In this document: one piece after another, positions 54,460 through 63,503 of the stretch
How the letters are laid out: every line of letters begins with the position of its first letter
Position numbering within the stretch: the stretch's first letter is position 1
Source of the DNA: CBFDBF01 sp050287965
GTDB lineage: Bacteria > Pseudomonadota > Gammaproteobacteria > Chromatiales > Chromatiaceae
Direction: 5' to 3'
Length of the DNA stretch: 64,000 bases
NCBI GenBank assembly: GCA_050287965.1
Contig: JBNKCX010000010.1
Span: forward strand, 1 to 64,000
Made by a program: the position numbers and the translations under genes
Notes under the pieces: model-generated
The model's database searches: none
Seen by the model: the letters and a program-made list of their open reading frames with translations, nothing else
What the model was told of the DNA's origin: nothing

Positions 54460-55650
54460 CTAACTACATTGCGCCACGATCCGGTCGAAGTCATGACCCG
54501 CGGCTATGGCGTGGGTCTGCTTCACCGCGAACCGCTTCTCCGGGTTATTGAAGACGTTGCTGTAGAACTCGTGATCCAGGGTGGGTCTTTCCTTGATATC
54601 TATTTTCCATAGCAGGTGGGCCAGACCCTGAACGGCGCCCATGTTCAGGAAAGAGAGCTGTACCTCTTTGCTTTGGGGATAGATACGGCGATATCCGATG
54701 CCTTCATAGGAGTTGTATATCCGGATGATCAACTGCTTGCCGGGGTCGATCCGTTCGACGCGCCAGACGCCCCAGCCCAGGGCGTTTATCACCGCCACCA
54801 TACCGTGGACCCAGTCCGTGTCGTCTTTACAATGGGGTACGACCAACTGGTACCACTCGGGACTGGACATGATGCCGCCGAAGGTGTTGAAGGCACAGAT
54901 ATGCCCGCCCTGAAGGAATACCTCGCGGGTATGACCCAGCGGCATCCCGCCCCGGATCATTTTGTAATAGGTCTCGTAGGAGATGAAATTGTAGTAATCG
55001 GCGAAGTGGTTGGTAAGCACTACGCCAAAGGCGTCAATCAAGCCGGTGTCTTCGGTGCCGCTTTTGCCGTACAGGGGCAGGCCGGATACCGCTTCAATGA
55101 TTTTATCTTCGTTGACACTGGTCCTGAACTCCTGACACTCCTTAAAGGAGAAGCGGGGTGGGGCGTTTTTGTATTGTGCCGGGAACTTGAGCGGGCTCTC
55201 CGGCGGGTCCAGTTCGCCATGGGATGTAAACCAGTCGGCAGGAGAACCTTGCTGTTTGCATTTGTCCTCCTGGTAAAGCCGATCCGTGATGCCGGAGATA
55301 TAGCCTGCGGTAAAGAAGCAACTGGGTTCCTTCTTGCCGTGCATGATGGCGGCTTGCCCGTAGTGAGAAGTGGGGGTAACCCATACGTCTTTCTGCATGG
55401 CCCGGAGCTTGCCGAAACCGCAATAGGCGAACTCCTCGGTCAGGTCCTTACTGCTATACCCGTTTTTCCGCAAGGCCTTAACCAGGGGAATGACCGTGTC
55501 GGTAAGCAGTTTTTTGGGGTTGCAGCCCGCTATACCTTCGGACAGCATCACCGCCGTCTGCAGATAGGCGTTGTAGTGGTTGCAGTGGAAGACCCTGCTC
55601 AGTCCGCCGATCAGGGTCTGGCCATGTTGTCGGATTATTTCCTTTGTCAT
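54460..55650 (-). CDS. unknown 396-residue protein, last gene of an unknown operon
   Basis: From ATG 55650 with AAAGGTG 8 bases upstream (a GTG four codons earlier is also in frame). No signal peptide. Opens MTKEIIRQHGQTLIGGLSRVFHCNHYN, with many conserved-looking Cys, Gly and aromatic residues: AYCGFGKL, SCFFTAGYISG, HFADYYNFISYETYYKMIRGG, GHICAFNTFGG and ALGWGVWRVERI. The latter pieces recall V4R-type ligand-binding domains that occur with signalling or vinyl-reductase proteins, but the match is weak. It looks like a two-domain cytoplasmic protein and is translated 34 bases after the 132-residue gene. Confidence 0.65.
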   Translation of the reverse strand: MTKEIIRQHGQTLIGGLSRVFHCNHYNAYLQTAVMLSEGIAGCNPKKLLTDTVIPLVKALRKNGYSSKDLTEEFAYCGFGKLRAMQKDVWVTPTSHYGQAAIMHGKKEPSCFFTAGYISGITDRLYQEDKCKQQGSPADWFTSHGELDPPESPLKFPAQYKNAPPRFSFKECQEFRTSVNEDKIIEAVSGLPLYGKSGTEDTGLIDAFGVVLTNHFADYYNFISYETYYKMIRGGMPLGHTREVFLQGGHICAFNTFGGIMSSPEWYQLVVPHCKDDTDWVHGMVAVINALGWGVWRVERIDPGKQLIIRIYNSYEGIGYRRIYPQSKEVQLSFLNMGAVQGLAHLLWKIDIKERPTLDHEFYSNVFNNPEKRFAVKQTHAIAAGHDFDRIVAQCS

Positions 55651-55684
55651 TGGCGATCGCACCTTTATCTAATACTAGTTATGC

Positions 55685-56083
55685 TCAGCGGCCAAAAAGC
55701 CCCTTCAATTTGGATTTAAGACTGCCGCCCCTCTTCTGCATCAGATCTTCCATATGATCGAGCGGTTCAGGGACAACCGGTTCCCGGGGGGCGGGGGCCG
55801 GGCGCAGTGAGGTGCAGAAACGCTGCAGTTCGTTTTTCAGATAGAGGTCGAACTGCTCATTTATAATCTTCTCCAGGGCGTTGATCTTCTTCCCGTCCAG
55901 GATCAGCTTGGGAGCATCGAAATCGAAGACTCCGGGGTGGGCGACATTGCATTTCAGCACCAGACGGGTGGTCATGGTGCCGTGATCGATGGGTGTCTTG
56001 TTCAGCTGTTTACGTTTGTTGTTTATGACTTCAAACAGTTCCGCCGGGGTGATGGTCCACCGGTCATCTTGTTCCGTTGCCAT
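55685..56083 (-). CDS. unknown 132-residue protein
   Basis: ATG 56083 with AGGAG 8 bases upstream, the site overlapping the stop of the previous gene. A folded N-terminal part (TPAELFEVINNKRKQLNK, TRLVLKCNVAHPGVFDFDAPKLILDGKKINALEK) is followed by a Pro-rich linker (about 95-107) and a basic helix KSKLKGLFGR at the end that could touch membrane. No family recognised. Middle gene of the three-gene unknown operon. Confidence 0.65.
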   Translation of the reverse strand: MATEQDDRWTITPAELFEVINNKRKQLNKTPIDHGTMTTRLVLKCNVAHPGVFDFDAPKLILDGKKINALEKIINEQFDLYLKNELQRFCTSLRPAPAPREPVVPEPLDHMEDLMQKRGGSLKSKLKGLFGR

Positions 56084-56096
56084 GGGTTACTTCTCC

Positions 56097-56423
56097 TCAT
56101 CTTTGGTTAAATTCTGTAGTAGTAATTATTTCGTCCATCAGTGCCGATACTTGAAGCAGTACCTGTTCAATCTTCCCGTCGCTGGTCTGATGGTAAAAGT
56201 TTATTTTCAGTTCCGGAAAACCAGCGGGAGGAATGATCAGGAATCCCCACTCCGCGTCGACATAGCTCACACCCAGCATCTCATGCCGCAGTTTTCCCAG
56301 TTGTCGCAGGCTCCGGTTTAGCCGTCGGTAGAGCGGCGGATCCAGGTCTGTCGGGACAGAGAACGCAAACGCGCGATAATCGAGGCAGGCGGGTATTGCC
56401 TTGCAGTTGTTCGGGATAGTTAT
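56097..56423 (-). CDS. unknown 108-residue protein with probable ATA start
   Basis: The only ATG in this frame (56279) gives a 60-residue fragment with no ribosome site. The frame is open upstream to 56471 and reads sensible protein: TIPNNCKAIPACLDYRAFAFS, then PPLYRRLNRSLRQLGKLRHEM and the rest. An AAGGAG lies exactly 6 bases before ATA 56423, where translation would naturally begin; CTG 56438 is a second non-standard option. Either an unusual start or a single-base change from ATG. First gene of the operon; function unknown. Confidence 0.55.
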   Translation of the reverse strand: MTIPNNCKAIPACLDYRAFAFSVPTDLDPPLYRRLNRSLRQLGKLRHEMLGVSYVDAEWGFLIIPPAGFPELKINFYHQTSDGKIEQVLLQVSALMDEIITTTEFNQR

Positions 56424-56797
56424 GTATCTCTCCTTCAGAATATCCTTTTCTAAATAAACAGGTTTTCCCAGTCAAGTCGTTCCGCGAACGGGAGGTGACG
56501 ATCGCCGTCAAAAGGGGTCGAATTCGGCTCCATTTCGACGTGGGCCGGGACAGGGATTTTTTTATAAGTCCATGAAATATAGCTCTTATCTCCTGAATAT
56601 GGTTCGTGGTATTGTTTTCATTATGGCTGAAAACCGCCGAAAACCTGAAGCAGTCCAAAAAAATGTAAAAAAAGCACAAAAGGAAGACGGGATCTTTCCG
56701 CGACCAGGCGTTATCCCTGTTACCCGGCGGTCTTCTTGAAGGATTCCTTGGGTGGGAATTAGCTTATAATGCCCCTGCGAGTAATAGGGATTATTCT
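56424..56797. other. intergenic region between unknown operon and DUF3592 gene
   Basis: 374 bases. It should carry promoters for both divergent units; TATAAT at 56764-56769 is a good -10 for the DUF3592 gene but no matching -35 is obvious. Minus-strand frame 56281-56679 reads as non-coding. Nothing else seen. Confidence 0.4.
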
Positions 56798-57568
56798 GTG
56801 GTTAAGTTGCAACCTGAATTAGATTTGTACTTAAAAAGTGCTGAGATAGAACAACGAAAGAACACGTTTATGAGAATAATATCGATAGCGAAATATCTAT
56901 TTGTAACTGTAGGCATCGGGATGTTGGTCGGGGCGTATTTTTTATATGCGAATACGCAGGATTTTTTGAAAAGTGCCCTGACCGCGGATGGAACAGTTAT
57001 AGAACTTGTTCGTTCCAGATCAACTGATTCAGTTACATACAGGCCTGTGGTCGAGTTCAAGACGCGAGACGGATCGACTATTGAATTTGTGTCCTCGTCC
57101 GGTAGTAATCCTCCAAGTTACTCGAAGGGGGAGGTTGTTAACGTTTATTACCAAGAGTTCTCTCCCGAGCAGGCAAAAATAAGCGGTTTCTTTTCTCTTT
57201 GGGGTGGGTCGGTTATTCTTGGAGGCATTGGTTCGGCATTCTTCTTATTCGGCTTTGTAATAATGTTGAGCGGGATATTGGCGACGAAAAAGGCTGAATA
57301 TTTGCGACGGTATGGAGTGCCGATTAAAGCCAAATTCCAGGGTGTGCAAACCAATTCCTCGCTCGAAGTGAATGGCAGAAACCCATACCAGATTACTGCT
57401 CAATGGAAAAATCCGGCCACATCAGAGATTCATGTGTTCAATAGTGAAAATATATGGTTTGACCCAACGGATCATATTCATGGTGATGAAATTACCGTCT
57501 TGATAGAAAAGGATAATCCAAAGAAATACTATATCGATATTTCTTTCCTTCCAAAAATGGCGGGCTAA
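56798..57568 (+). CDS. DUF3592 membrane protein
   Basis: 256 residues from GTG 56798 with AGGGA 7 bases upstream. Two membrane segments (about 30-50 and 136-160). The extracytoplasmic or lumenal part between them carries the DUF3592 pattern GTVIELVRSRS, TYRPVVEFKTRDG and YSKGEVVNVYYQEFSPEQAKI; the second soluble part repeats it weakly. Function unknown in the family. AT-richer than most of the window. Confidence 0.8.
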   Translation: MVKLQPELDLYLKSAEIEQRKNTFMRIISIAKYLFVTVGIGMLVGAYFLYANTQDFLKSALTADGTVIELVRSRSTDSVTYRPVVEFKTRDGSTIEFVSSSGSNPPSYSKGEVVNVYYQEFSPEQAKISGFFSLWGGSVILGGIGSAFFLFGFVIMLSGILATKKAEYLRRYGVPIKAKFQGVQTNSSLEVNGRNPYQITAQWKNPATSEIHVFNSENIWFDPTDHIHGDEITVLIEKDNPKKYYIDISFLPKMAG

Positions 57569-57632
57569 AAACACCAGAACACGGTCCGCTTGATATCATG
57601 TTGTTGGCCAAAGATCCTGGAGAAATATCCTA

Positions 57633-57998
57633 GTGGACGAATATACCAAGGGAATAGAAACGCTCGGTAAGCTTATCGGCTCCGAACGGGCTGATAAGGT
57701 TGCCGGTCGTTTCAGAGACCTGAGCCCTTCATTTGAGAACGAAGCCATATCCGTCGTATTTGGCCGCACCTGGTCACGCGATGCGATCGACGTAAAGACA
57801 CGTTCTTTATGCAGTATCGGGATCCTTGCTGCACTCGGGCGGCACGGTGCCCTGCGCATCGTATTCGGTATTGCGCTGAGTAATGGTGCGACAGTTGAAG
57901 AGATTACAGAAGCGTTGCTTCAGGTTGCCATATACGCCGGTTATCCGGCTGCTTTTGATGCGTTGCCGATCCTGCAGGAAGTGCTTAACGAGAGATAA
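57633..57998 (+). CDS. carboxymuconolactone decarboxylase (CMD) family protein
   Basis: 121 residues, GTG start at 57633, GGAGAA 9 bases upstream. The CMD fold is suggested by DVKTRSLCSIGILAALGRHGALRIVFGIALSNGATVEEITEALLQVAIYAGYP (two parts of the family pattern). Only one Cys is in the usual helix, so it is not a classic AhpD (CxxC) peroxidase partner. Possibly a small decarboxylase or redox helper. Confidence 0.85.
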   Translation: MDEYTKGIETLGKLIGSERADKVAGRFRDLSPSFENEAISVVFGRTWSRDAIDVKTRSLCSIGILAALGRHGALRIVFGIALSNGATVEEITEALLQVAIYAGYPAAFDALPILQEVLNER

Positions 57999-58075
57999 GA
58001 ATAAGAAGAGGATAGGCGGTAGGCGGGATATCATGTGCATTTGCAGCCGGGCCGTATTTAATATGGGAGAATTGT

Positions 58076-58426
58076 ATGATCAAGCGAGTATTGCTGATAA
58101 TTGCATTGACTATTTATGGCAGTGTTGCAGCGGCGGATTCCAACTCTTGGTTGTTGGGCAATTGGAAAATAGTATACGATCCGGATGGCGAAACTAACGA
58201 AGTCCTGACTTTTTCTCCCGGAGGTAAGTTTGCTGTTACGGACATATCTACCGGCCAGAAAATTCTAGGCGTCTATTCTGTAACACCTACTGAGATAGAT
58301 GTTAGCCTTGTTCAGCGGGGCGAAGTATTTATGCAGTTAAGGCTTGCCTACGAGAGCAGTAGGGATAAATTGTTTTACAATCCGGATAATACAGATGACC
58401 CGGCATATTATATGAAACTCGATTGA
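58076..58426 (+). CDS. small secreted beta-rich protein, unknown
   Basis: 116 residues, signal peptide about 1-20 ending VAAA. The mature part SWLLGNWKIVYDPDGETNEVLTFSPGGKFAVTD resembles lipocalin-like 'lifetime' domains of about 100 residues that start GxW. No cysteine. GGGAGAA precedes ATG 58076. It follows the CMD gene by 77 bases in the same direction. Confidence 0.65.
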   Translation: MIKRVLLIIALTIYGSVAAADSNSWLLGNWKIVYDPDGETNEVLTFSPGGKFAVTDISTGQKILGVYSVTPTEIDVSLVQRGEVFMQLRLAYESSRDKLFYNPDNTDDPAYYMKLD

Positions 58427-58777
58427 ACGGTTTTTCATAATCGATTGTCGGCCAATAGGGCGGTTGACAACCCGGTCCAATTCTTCAAAAAAATGTTGTG
58501 AAGGCGGATCAAGTTGGCGAGAACAAGGCATCCTGGATTCGATGGACCTTTTTCGTTCGGTTGCCGGCGCCCGGATACGGGAAATTCGTGACCGGTCGAA
58601 CAAAAAATATAATGTCTCCTCCCGTCCGGATTTAATTCTGTGCGGAATCAAGAGGAAAGGGATGGTGCGATGAGCGCCTCATACATAACTGCCGGAAAGA
58701 TCCAGTGCCATGCCGGCATGCCTCCAGGCAGCCCTTCTTGTATGCTAACCTGGTCCGCTACCGGAAAAGATTGATAA
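58427..58777. other. intergenic region with two possible small ORFs
   Basis: 351 bases. A TTG-start ORF 58464-58673 (69 residues, ends GIKRKGMVR) overlaps by ATGA a 34-residue ORF 58670-58774 (MSASYITAGKIQCHAGMPPG...). The latter ends 3 bases before the next gene's ATG and has AAGGGA 7 bases upstream. Overlaps suggest coupling, but both are short and may be chance. Confidence 0.35.
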
Positions 58778-60376
58778 ATGAAGCAAACGGATACTCTTAC
58801 AGTTAAGCAGGCGATCTCTCGCGCGAAAAAGTCCGCTAAGGAGGGGGATATTGCCCAGGCATTACGATTGTATGAGATTGCTTTAGAAATGCAGCCTAAT
58901 AACCAGGTGGCAAAAAAGGCCCATCAAAAGTTACAAAAGAGCCTGCATAATAAAAAGCCGACTCAAGGGCAGGCAACAGATCCTTCTCAGGATCAGATCA
59001 CTCAACTAATGAATCTGTACAAATCGGGGAAGATGCTGCTGCTCGAGCATTCATGTGAGGCTTTGTTAAAAAAGCACCCCAAGTCATCAGCTGTAATAAA
59101 TCTTTATGGAATGGCGCTTAAAATGCAGGGAAAGTTACAGCAAGCGGCACAAGCATTCGAGAAGGTAATTAAGATTGATCCGAATATTGCGGTTGCTTAC
59201 TTTAATTACGGAATAGTGCTGGCGGAAATGGGCAGGCTGGATGAGGCAATAAACAATTACAACAAAGCGATCAAGGCGGATCCCTATTACGCGGATGCCT
59301 TTACCAACCGCGGTAATGCGCAATTTGGTCTTCAGCAAACGGCCGAGGCGATAAAAAGTTATAGTAATGCCATTAAAATAAACCCTGGTTATGCGGAAGC
59401 ATACTGTAGTCGTGGATCGGTGCGTTTTTGGTTGGGGGAAATAGCTGAGGCGTTAGCTGACTACGAGGCGGCGATAAATATAAATCCGCATTATGCAAAA
59501 GCGTATTTCAATCAAGGAATCGCCTATAGTCATCTGGGCCAGCTGGAGCAGGCCGTACAAAGCTATGACAAGGCACTGGAAAATGCTCCCAATCTGACTA
59601 ATGCACTCAATGAGAAAGGGATTCTTCTCGCCAAACTTGGCAGAGAAGAAGAGGCTGTTGCGTGTTTTGAGAAAATTCTGGAATCTGATCCAAATGATGA
59701 GCGTCATGGAGTACGGTTGCAACTGGCGCGATTGGGTAGAGGTGAAATGCCGAATCAGACGCCTGAATCATATATGAAGCATTTCTACCGATCGAGGTCG
59801 CAAGACTGGGCTCACATCAGGACAGATGGCTTTTATCGGGGGCATGAGCTGGTGAAAGAGGCGATTTCGTCAGTAGTAAAAACGGAAGGAGGTATTAACG
59901 TCTTGGATCTGGGCTGTGGCTCGGGAAGTCTCGCCGGATTTCTGGGCGACTACGCGAACAGATTGGACGGGGTGGACCTTTCGCCGGATATGCTGAGAAT
60001 TGCCGCGGAAACCAAAGCCTACGATACTCTGGCCGAACAGGATCTGGTTCAATATCTAAAGGAAGTGCCTCACAGCTATGGATTGATTGTGGCGGCGGCA
60101 GTGCTGATTCATTTCTCTGATCTGGAAACTGTTTTCTCCCTGGTGCGGGAGCGTTTGGATGCGAGCGGAAAGTTCGTGTTTTCGGTTTTTAAAGCCGAAG
60201 ATGGAGAGGATGGAATAAATGAATTCAATATGTATACGCATAGCAATAGTTACATCCAACAGCTGGCTGAACGCTTAGGTTTTCATATTGGTTACCAGAA
60301 CGAAGAGGTTCATGAGAGCGTCGGTGCGACGGCGGTAATGGGTGCGGTCTATCTCCTGGTGAAAATAGATGGTTGA
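58778..60376 (+). CDS. TPR-repeat protein with C-terminal SAM methyltransferase
   Basis: 532 residues, cytoplasmic. Residues about 10-330 are TPR helices, repeating the pattern NPAVAYFNYGIVLAEMGRLDEAINNYNKAI-like units (several near 130-310). The methyltransferase domain (about 345-532) has motif I VLDLGCGSGSLAGFLG, GVDLSPDMLRIA, and a later LIVAAAVLIHFSDLE. TPR-methyltransferases occur in protein or small-molecule modification; no substrate can be given. Followed by the terminator region that serves acnB on the other strand. Confidence 0.88.
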   Translation: MKQTDTLTVKQAISRAKKSAKEGDIAQALRLYEIALEMQPNNQVAKKAHQKLQKSLHNKKPTQGQATDPSQDQITQLMNLYKSGKMLLLEHSCEALLKKHPKSSAVINLYGMALKMQGKLQQAAQAFEKVIKIDPNIAVAYFNYGIVLAEMGRLDEAINNYNKAIKADPYYADAFTNRGNAQFGLQQTAEAIKSYSNAIKINPGYAEAYCSRGSVRFWLGEIAEALADYEAAININPHYAKAYFNQGIAYSHLGQLEQAVQSYDKALENAPNLTNALNEKGILLAKLGREEEAVACFEKILESDPNDERHGVRLQLARLGRGEMPNQTPESYMKHFYRSRSQDWAHIRTDGFYRGHELVKEAISSVVKTEGGINVLDLGCGSGSLAGFLGDYANRLDGVDLSPDMLRIAAETKAYDTLAEQDLVQYLKEVPHSYGLIVAAAVLIHFSDLETVFSLVRERLDASGKFVFSVFKAEDGEDGINEFNMYTHSNSYIQQLAERLGFHIGYQNEEVHESVGATAVMGAVYLLVKIDG

Positions 60377-60470
60377 GTGATCTGTGAATGAGAACAAACC
60401 ATCGTACTCGATTTAAGGATTTTGTTGCGGGCGCCCGTTTCTGATCCTGTTTTTAGATCCGCAATAAGAA

Positions 60471-60498
60471 AAGGGCTGCAACCTTGGTTGCAGCCCTT
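60471..60498 (-). terminator. rho-independent terminator of acnB
   Basis: An 11-bp stem AAGGGCTGCAA/TTGCAGCCCTT with 6-base loop; on the minus strand it is followed by TTCTTATT. It lies 37 bases after the acnB stop. Confidence 0.8.
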
Positions 60499-60534
60499 CT
60501 GCTTTTGCGCCTATGCGCCGGATCGCTTCTTGAT

Positions 60535-63102
60535 TTATGAAGCCTTGGTGATCGACTCCACCGGAATGATCACGCCGCTGTTCTCATAATCAGGGATCTG
60601 ATCAAAGTTGAGGTAGCGGTAGACTTCGTTTGAGTTGGGATCGATCTTGTCCTTGGCTACCGCCAGGTACTCTTCCGGAGTGGGGATCTTGCCCATCAGC
60701 GCACAGACCGCGGCCACCTCGGCAGAGCCCAGGTAGACCCGGGCGTCCTTACCCATGCGGTTGTCGAAGTTACGGGTGGAGGTGGAGAACACCGTCACGC
60801 CGTCGCGCACTCGCGCCTGGTTGCCCATGCACAGGGAGCAGCCGGGGATCTCGGTGCGGGCCCCCGCCTTGCCGAAGATGCTGTAGACACCCTCGTCGAT
60901 GAGCTGCTGTTCATCCATGCGGGTGGGCGGCACCACCCACATGCGGCCCGCCACCTGCGGCTGGCCGTCCAGCACCTTGGCAGCGGCGCGGAAGTGACCG
61001 ATGTTGGTCATGCAGGAGCCGAGGAACACCTCGTCGATCTTATCGCCGGCCACTTCGGAGAGCAGCTTCACGTCGTCCGGGTCATTGGGGCAGCAGACGA
61101 TGGGTTCCTTGATCTCGTTCAGGTCGATCTCGATGATCTCCTTGTACTCGGCGTCGGCGTCCGGTTCCAGCAATTGCGGATCGGCCAGCCAGGCCTCCAT
61201 GTCGTCGATACGTTTCTGGATGGTCTCGGCGTCCTTATAGCCGCGCTTGATCATGTTCTTCAGCAGGGTTACGTTGGAACGCACGTACTCGATCACCGGT
61301 TCCTTGTTCAGGCGCACGCTACAGGCGGCGGCGGAACGCTCGGCGGAGGCGTCGGCCAGCTCAAAGGCCTGTTCCACCTTCAGGTCGGGTAGACCCTCCA
61401 TCTCCAGGATGGTGCCGGCGTAGACGTTCTTCTTACCCTTCTTTTCCACCGTGAGCATGCCGCGCTGGATGGCTACCCAGGGGATGGCGTTAACGATGTC
61501 GCGCAGGGTGATGCCGGGCTGCAGTTCTCCCTTGAAGCGCACCAGCACCGATTCCGGCATCACCAGCGGCATGGAACCGGTGGCGGCGGCGAAGGCCACC
61601 AGACCGGAACCGGCCGGGAAGGAGATGCCGATGGGGAAACGGGTGTGGGAGTCGCCGCCGGTGCCGACGGTATCCGGCAGACAGAAGCGGTTCAACCAGG
61701 AGTGGATAACCCCGTCGCCCACCCGCAGGGCCACGCCCTTACGGTCCTCGAAGAACTTGCCGAGGGTGTTGTGGGTGACGATGTCCACGGACTTGGGATA
61801 GGCCGCGGTGTGGCAGAAGGACTGCACGGTGAAATCGGCGGAGAAGCCGAGGCAGGCCAGTTCCTTGATCTCGTCGCGGGTCATGGGGCCGGTGGTGTCC
61901 TGGGAGCCGACAGTGGTCATTTTCGGCTCGCAGTACTCACCGGGACGCACGCCGGCTTTGCCTACCGCCTTGCCCACCATCTTCTGGGCCAGGGTGTAAC
62001 CCTTGCCGGTATCGGCGGGTTGCTCCGGATCGGTGAACAGATCGATGGGGCCCATGCCCAGGGCTTCGCGGGCCTGAGCGGTGAGGCCGCGGCCGATGAT
62101 CAGGTTTACACGGCCGCCGGCGCGAACCTCATCCGCCAGGGTGTTGGGAGAGAGGTTGAACTCGGCGACCACCGAACCGTCGCGGCTGATAGTGCCGTTG
62201 CTGGTATTGATGGTGATGACATCGCCGCTGTTGAGGTCGGTGACGTCGCACTGGATCGGCAACATGCCGGAGTCTTCCGCGGTATTAAAAAAGATCGGGG
62301 CGATGGTGCCGCCGATGACCACGCCGCCGGTGCGTTTGCCCGGGACGTAGGGGATGTCGTTGCCGGTGTGCCAGATCACGGAGTTGGCGGCGGACTTGCG
62401 GGAGGAACCGGTACCCACAACGTCCCCCACGTAGGCCACCGGGTGGCCCATTTTCTTGAGTTCCAGCAGTTGTTCCAGGCCGCCGGGCATGCGGTTTACC
62501 AGCATGGCGTTGGCGTGTACCGGGATGTCGGGTCGGCTCCAAGCCTCGGAGGCGGGGGAGAGGTCGTCGGTGTTGGTTTCGCCCTCTACCTTGAACACGG
62601 TAACGGTGACCTCTTTCGGCATCTCCGGACGGGAAGTGAACCAGGTGGCGTTGGCCCAGTTCTCCATCACCTGTTTGGCGGCGGCATTGCTCTTGGCCTT
62701 GTCGGCGACAACCTTGAACATGTCGTAGACCAGCAGGGTGTTACTCAGGGCAACGATGGCGGTTTCGGCCAGATCGGCATCGTCCAGCAGGTCCACCAGC
62801 GGAGCGACGTTGTAGCCGCCGATCATGGTGCCCAGCAGCTGCGCCGCCTCTTTGCGGTCGATCAGCGGACAGGCAACAGTACCCTTGGCGACATCGGCCA
62901 GAAATTCCGCTTTCACCTTGGAGGCGTCGTCCACACCGGGCGGGACCTGATTGACCAGCAGGTCTTTGACGGTTTTCTCGTCGCCGGCCGGCGGGTTTTT
63001 CAACAGCTCTACCAGTTGCGAAGTCTGTTCCGCGTTCAGCGGCAGCGGGGGAACGCCTTCTTTGGCGCGCTCCTCGACATGTTGACGATAGGCTTCGAGC
63101 AT
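60535..63102 (-). CDS. acnB: aconitate hydratase B
   Basis: 855-residue TCA-cycle enzyme interconverting citrate and isocitrate via a 4Fe-4S cluster. The AcnB-specific N-terminal HEAT-like domain opens MLEAYRQHVEERAKEGVPPLP. Cluster ligands are visible near the C-terminal half in GSCMTNIGHF and CSLCMGNQARV, and the active-site Ser/Arg region follows. Fused domain order is that of AcnB, not AcnA. ATG 63102 has AGGAG upstream. Single-gene unit with a terminator. Confidence 0.98.
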   Translation of the reverse strand: MLEAYRQHVEERAKEGVPPLPLNAEQTSQLVELLKNPPAGDEKTVKDLLVNQVPPGVDDASKVKAEFLADVAKGTVACPLIDRKEAAQLLGTMIGGYNVAPLVDLLDDADLAETAIVALSNTLLVYDMFKVVADKAKSNAAAKQVMENWANATWFTSRPEMPKEVTVTVFKVEGETNTDDLSPASEAWSRPDIPVHANAMLVNRMPGGLEQLLELKKMGHPVAYVGDVVGTGSSRKSAANSVIWHTGNDIPYVPGKRTGGVVIGGTIAPIFFNTAEDSGMLPIQCDVTDLNSGDVITINTSNGTISRDGSVVAEFNLSPNTLADEVRAGGRVNLIIGRGLTAQAREALGMGPIDLFTDPEQPADTGKGYTLAQKMVGKAVGKAGVRPGEYCEPKMTTVGSQDTTGPMTRDEIKELACLGFSADFTVQSFCHTAAYPKSVDIVTHNTLGKFFEDRKGVALRVGDGVIHSWLNRFCLPDTVGTGGDSHTRFPIGISFPAGSGLVAFAAATGSMPLVMPESVLVRFKGELQPGITLRDIVNAIPWVAIQRGMLTVEKKGKKNVYAGTILEMEGLPDLKVEQAFELADASAERSAAACSVRLNKEPVIEYVRSNVTLLKNMIKRGYKDAETIQKRIDDMEAWLADPQLLEPDADAEYKEIIEIDLNEIKEPIVCCPNDPDDVKLLSEVAGDKIDEVFLGSCMTNIGHFRAAAKVLDGQPQVAGRMWVVPPTRMDEQQLIDEGVYSIFGKAGARTEIPGCSLCMGNQARVRDGVTVFSTSTRNFDNRMGKDARVYLGSAEVAAVCALMGKIPTPEEYLAVAKDKIDPNSNEVYRYLNFDQIPDYENSGVIIPVESITKAS

Positions 63103-63503
63103 GGAAGTTCTCCTTAATGGTGTGAACGTTTTGAATAGGGTGAAAATTTGAACGACAAAGTATATCTGAATCCCCAGGGGTGGGAACTTATTCTTTCTAT
63201 GCGGGTAGAAGTAGTTTTATACCGGGTTTTCTTTTGATAATCAGCCCGTTAAATGATTATCGAATTCAGGATTAAAAATTCCGATAGTGGTTTTGAGCCG
63301 TGTTTGCGCCGGAAGTAGAACAGTGATTGAGGTGCTTTTGCGGTCAAAGATAATGATGGATCCACCGGAGCGCCCTGTCGCGAGACAGCTATTATTACAG
63401 GCAGTGCTTTTTGCGGGCATTAAACCTTCTTGGTCAGCAAAGGGACAGGGGATTACACAGTGGATCGGATAAGAAGAGAGCTCGTCGAGAGCAGTTATTA
63501 AAG
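63103..63503. other. intergenic region acnB / P-type ATPase
   Basis: 401 bases between divergent genes; must hold both promoters. A minus-strand frame 63241-63528 could encode 95 residues (MLGVSPDSPLITALDELSSYPIH...) but has no supporting motif and overlaps the ATPase start. No structure stands out. Confidence 0.4.

Noticed and set aside
56281..56679. 132-codon minus-strand frame
   Set aside because: No motif, overlaps the better frame of the ATA-start gene, and its N-terminus lies in AT-rich intergenic DNA.
61645..63117. 490-codon plus-strand frame
   Set aside because: Antisense of acnB and without any domain; shadow of a high-GC gene.
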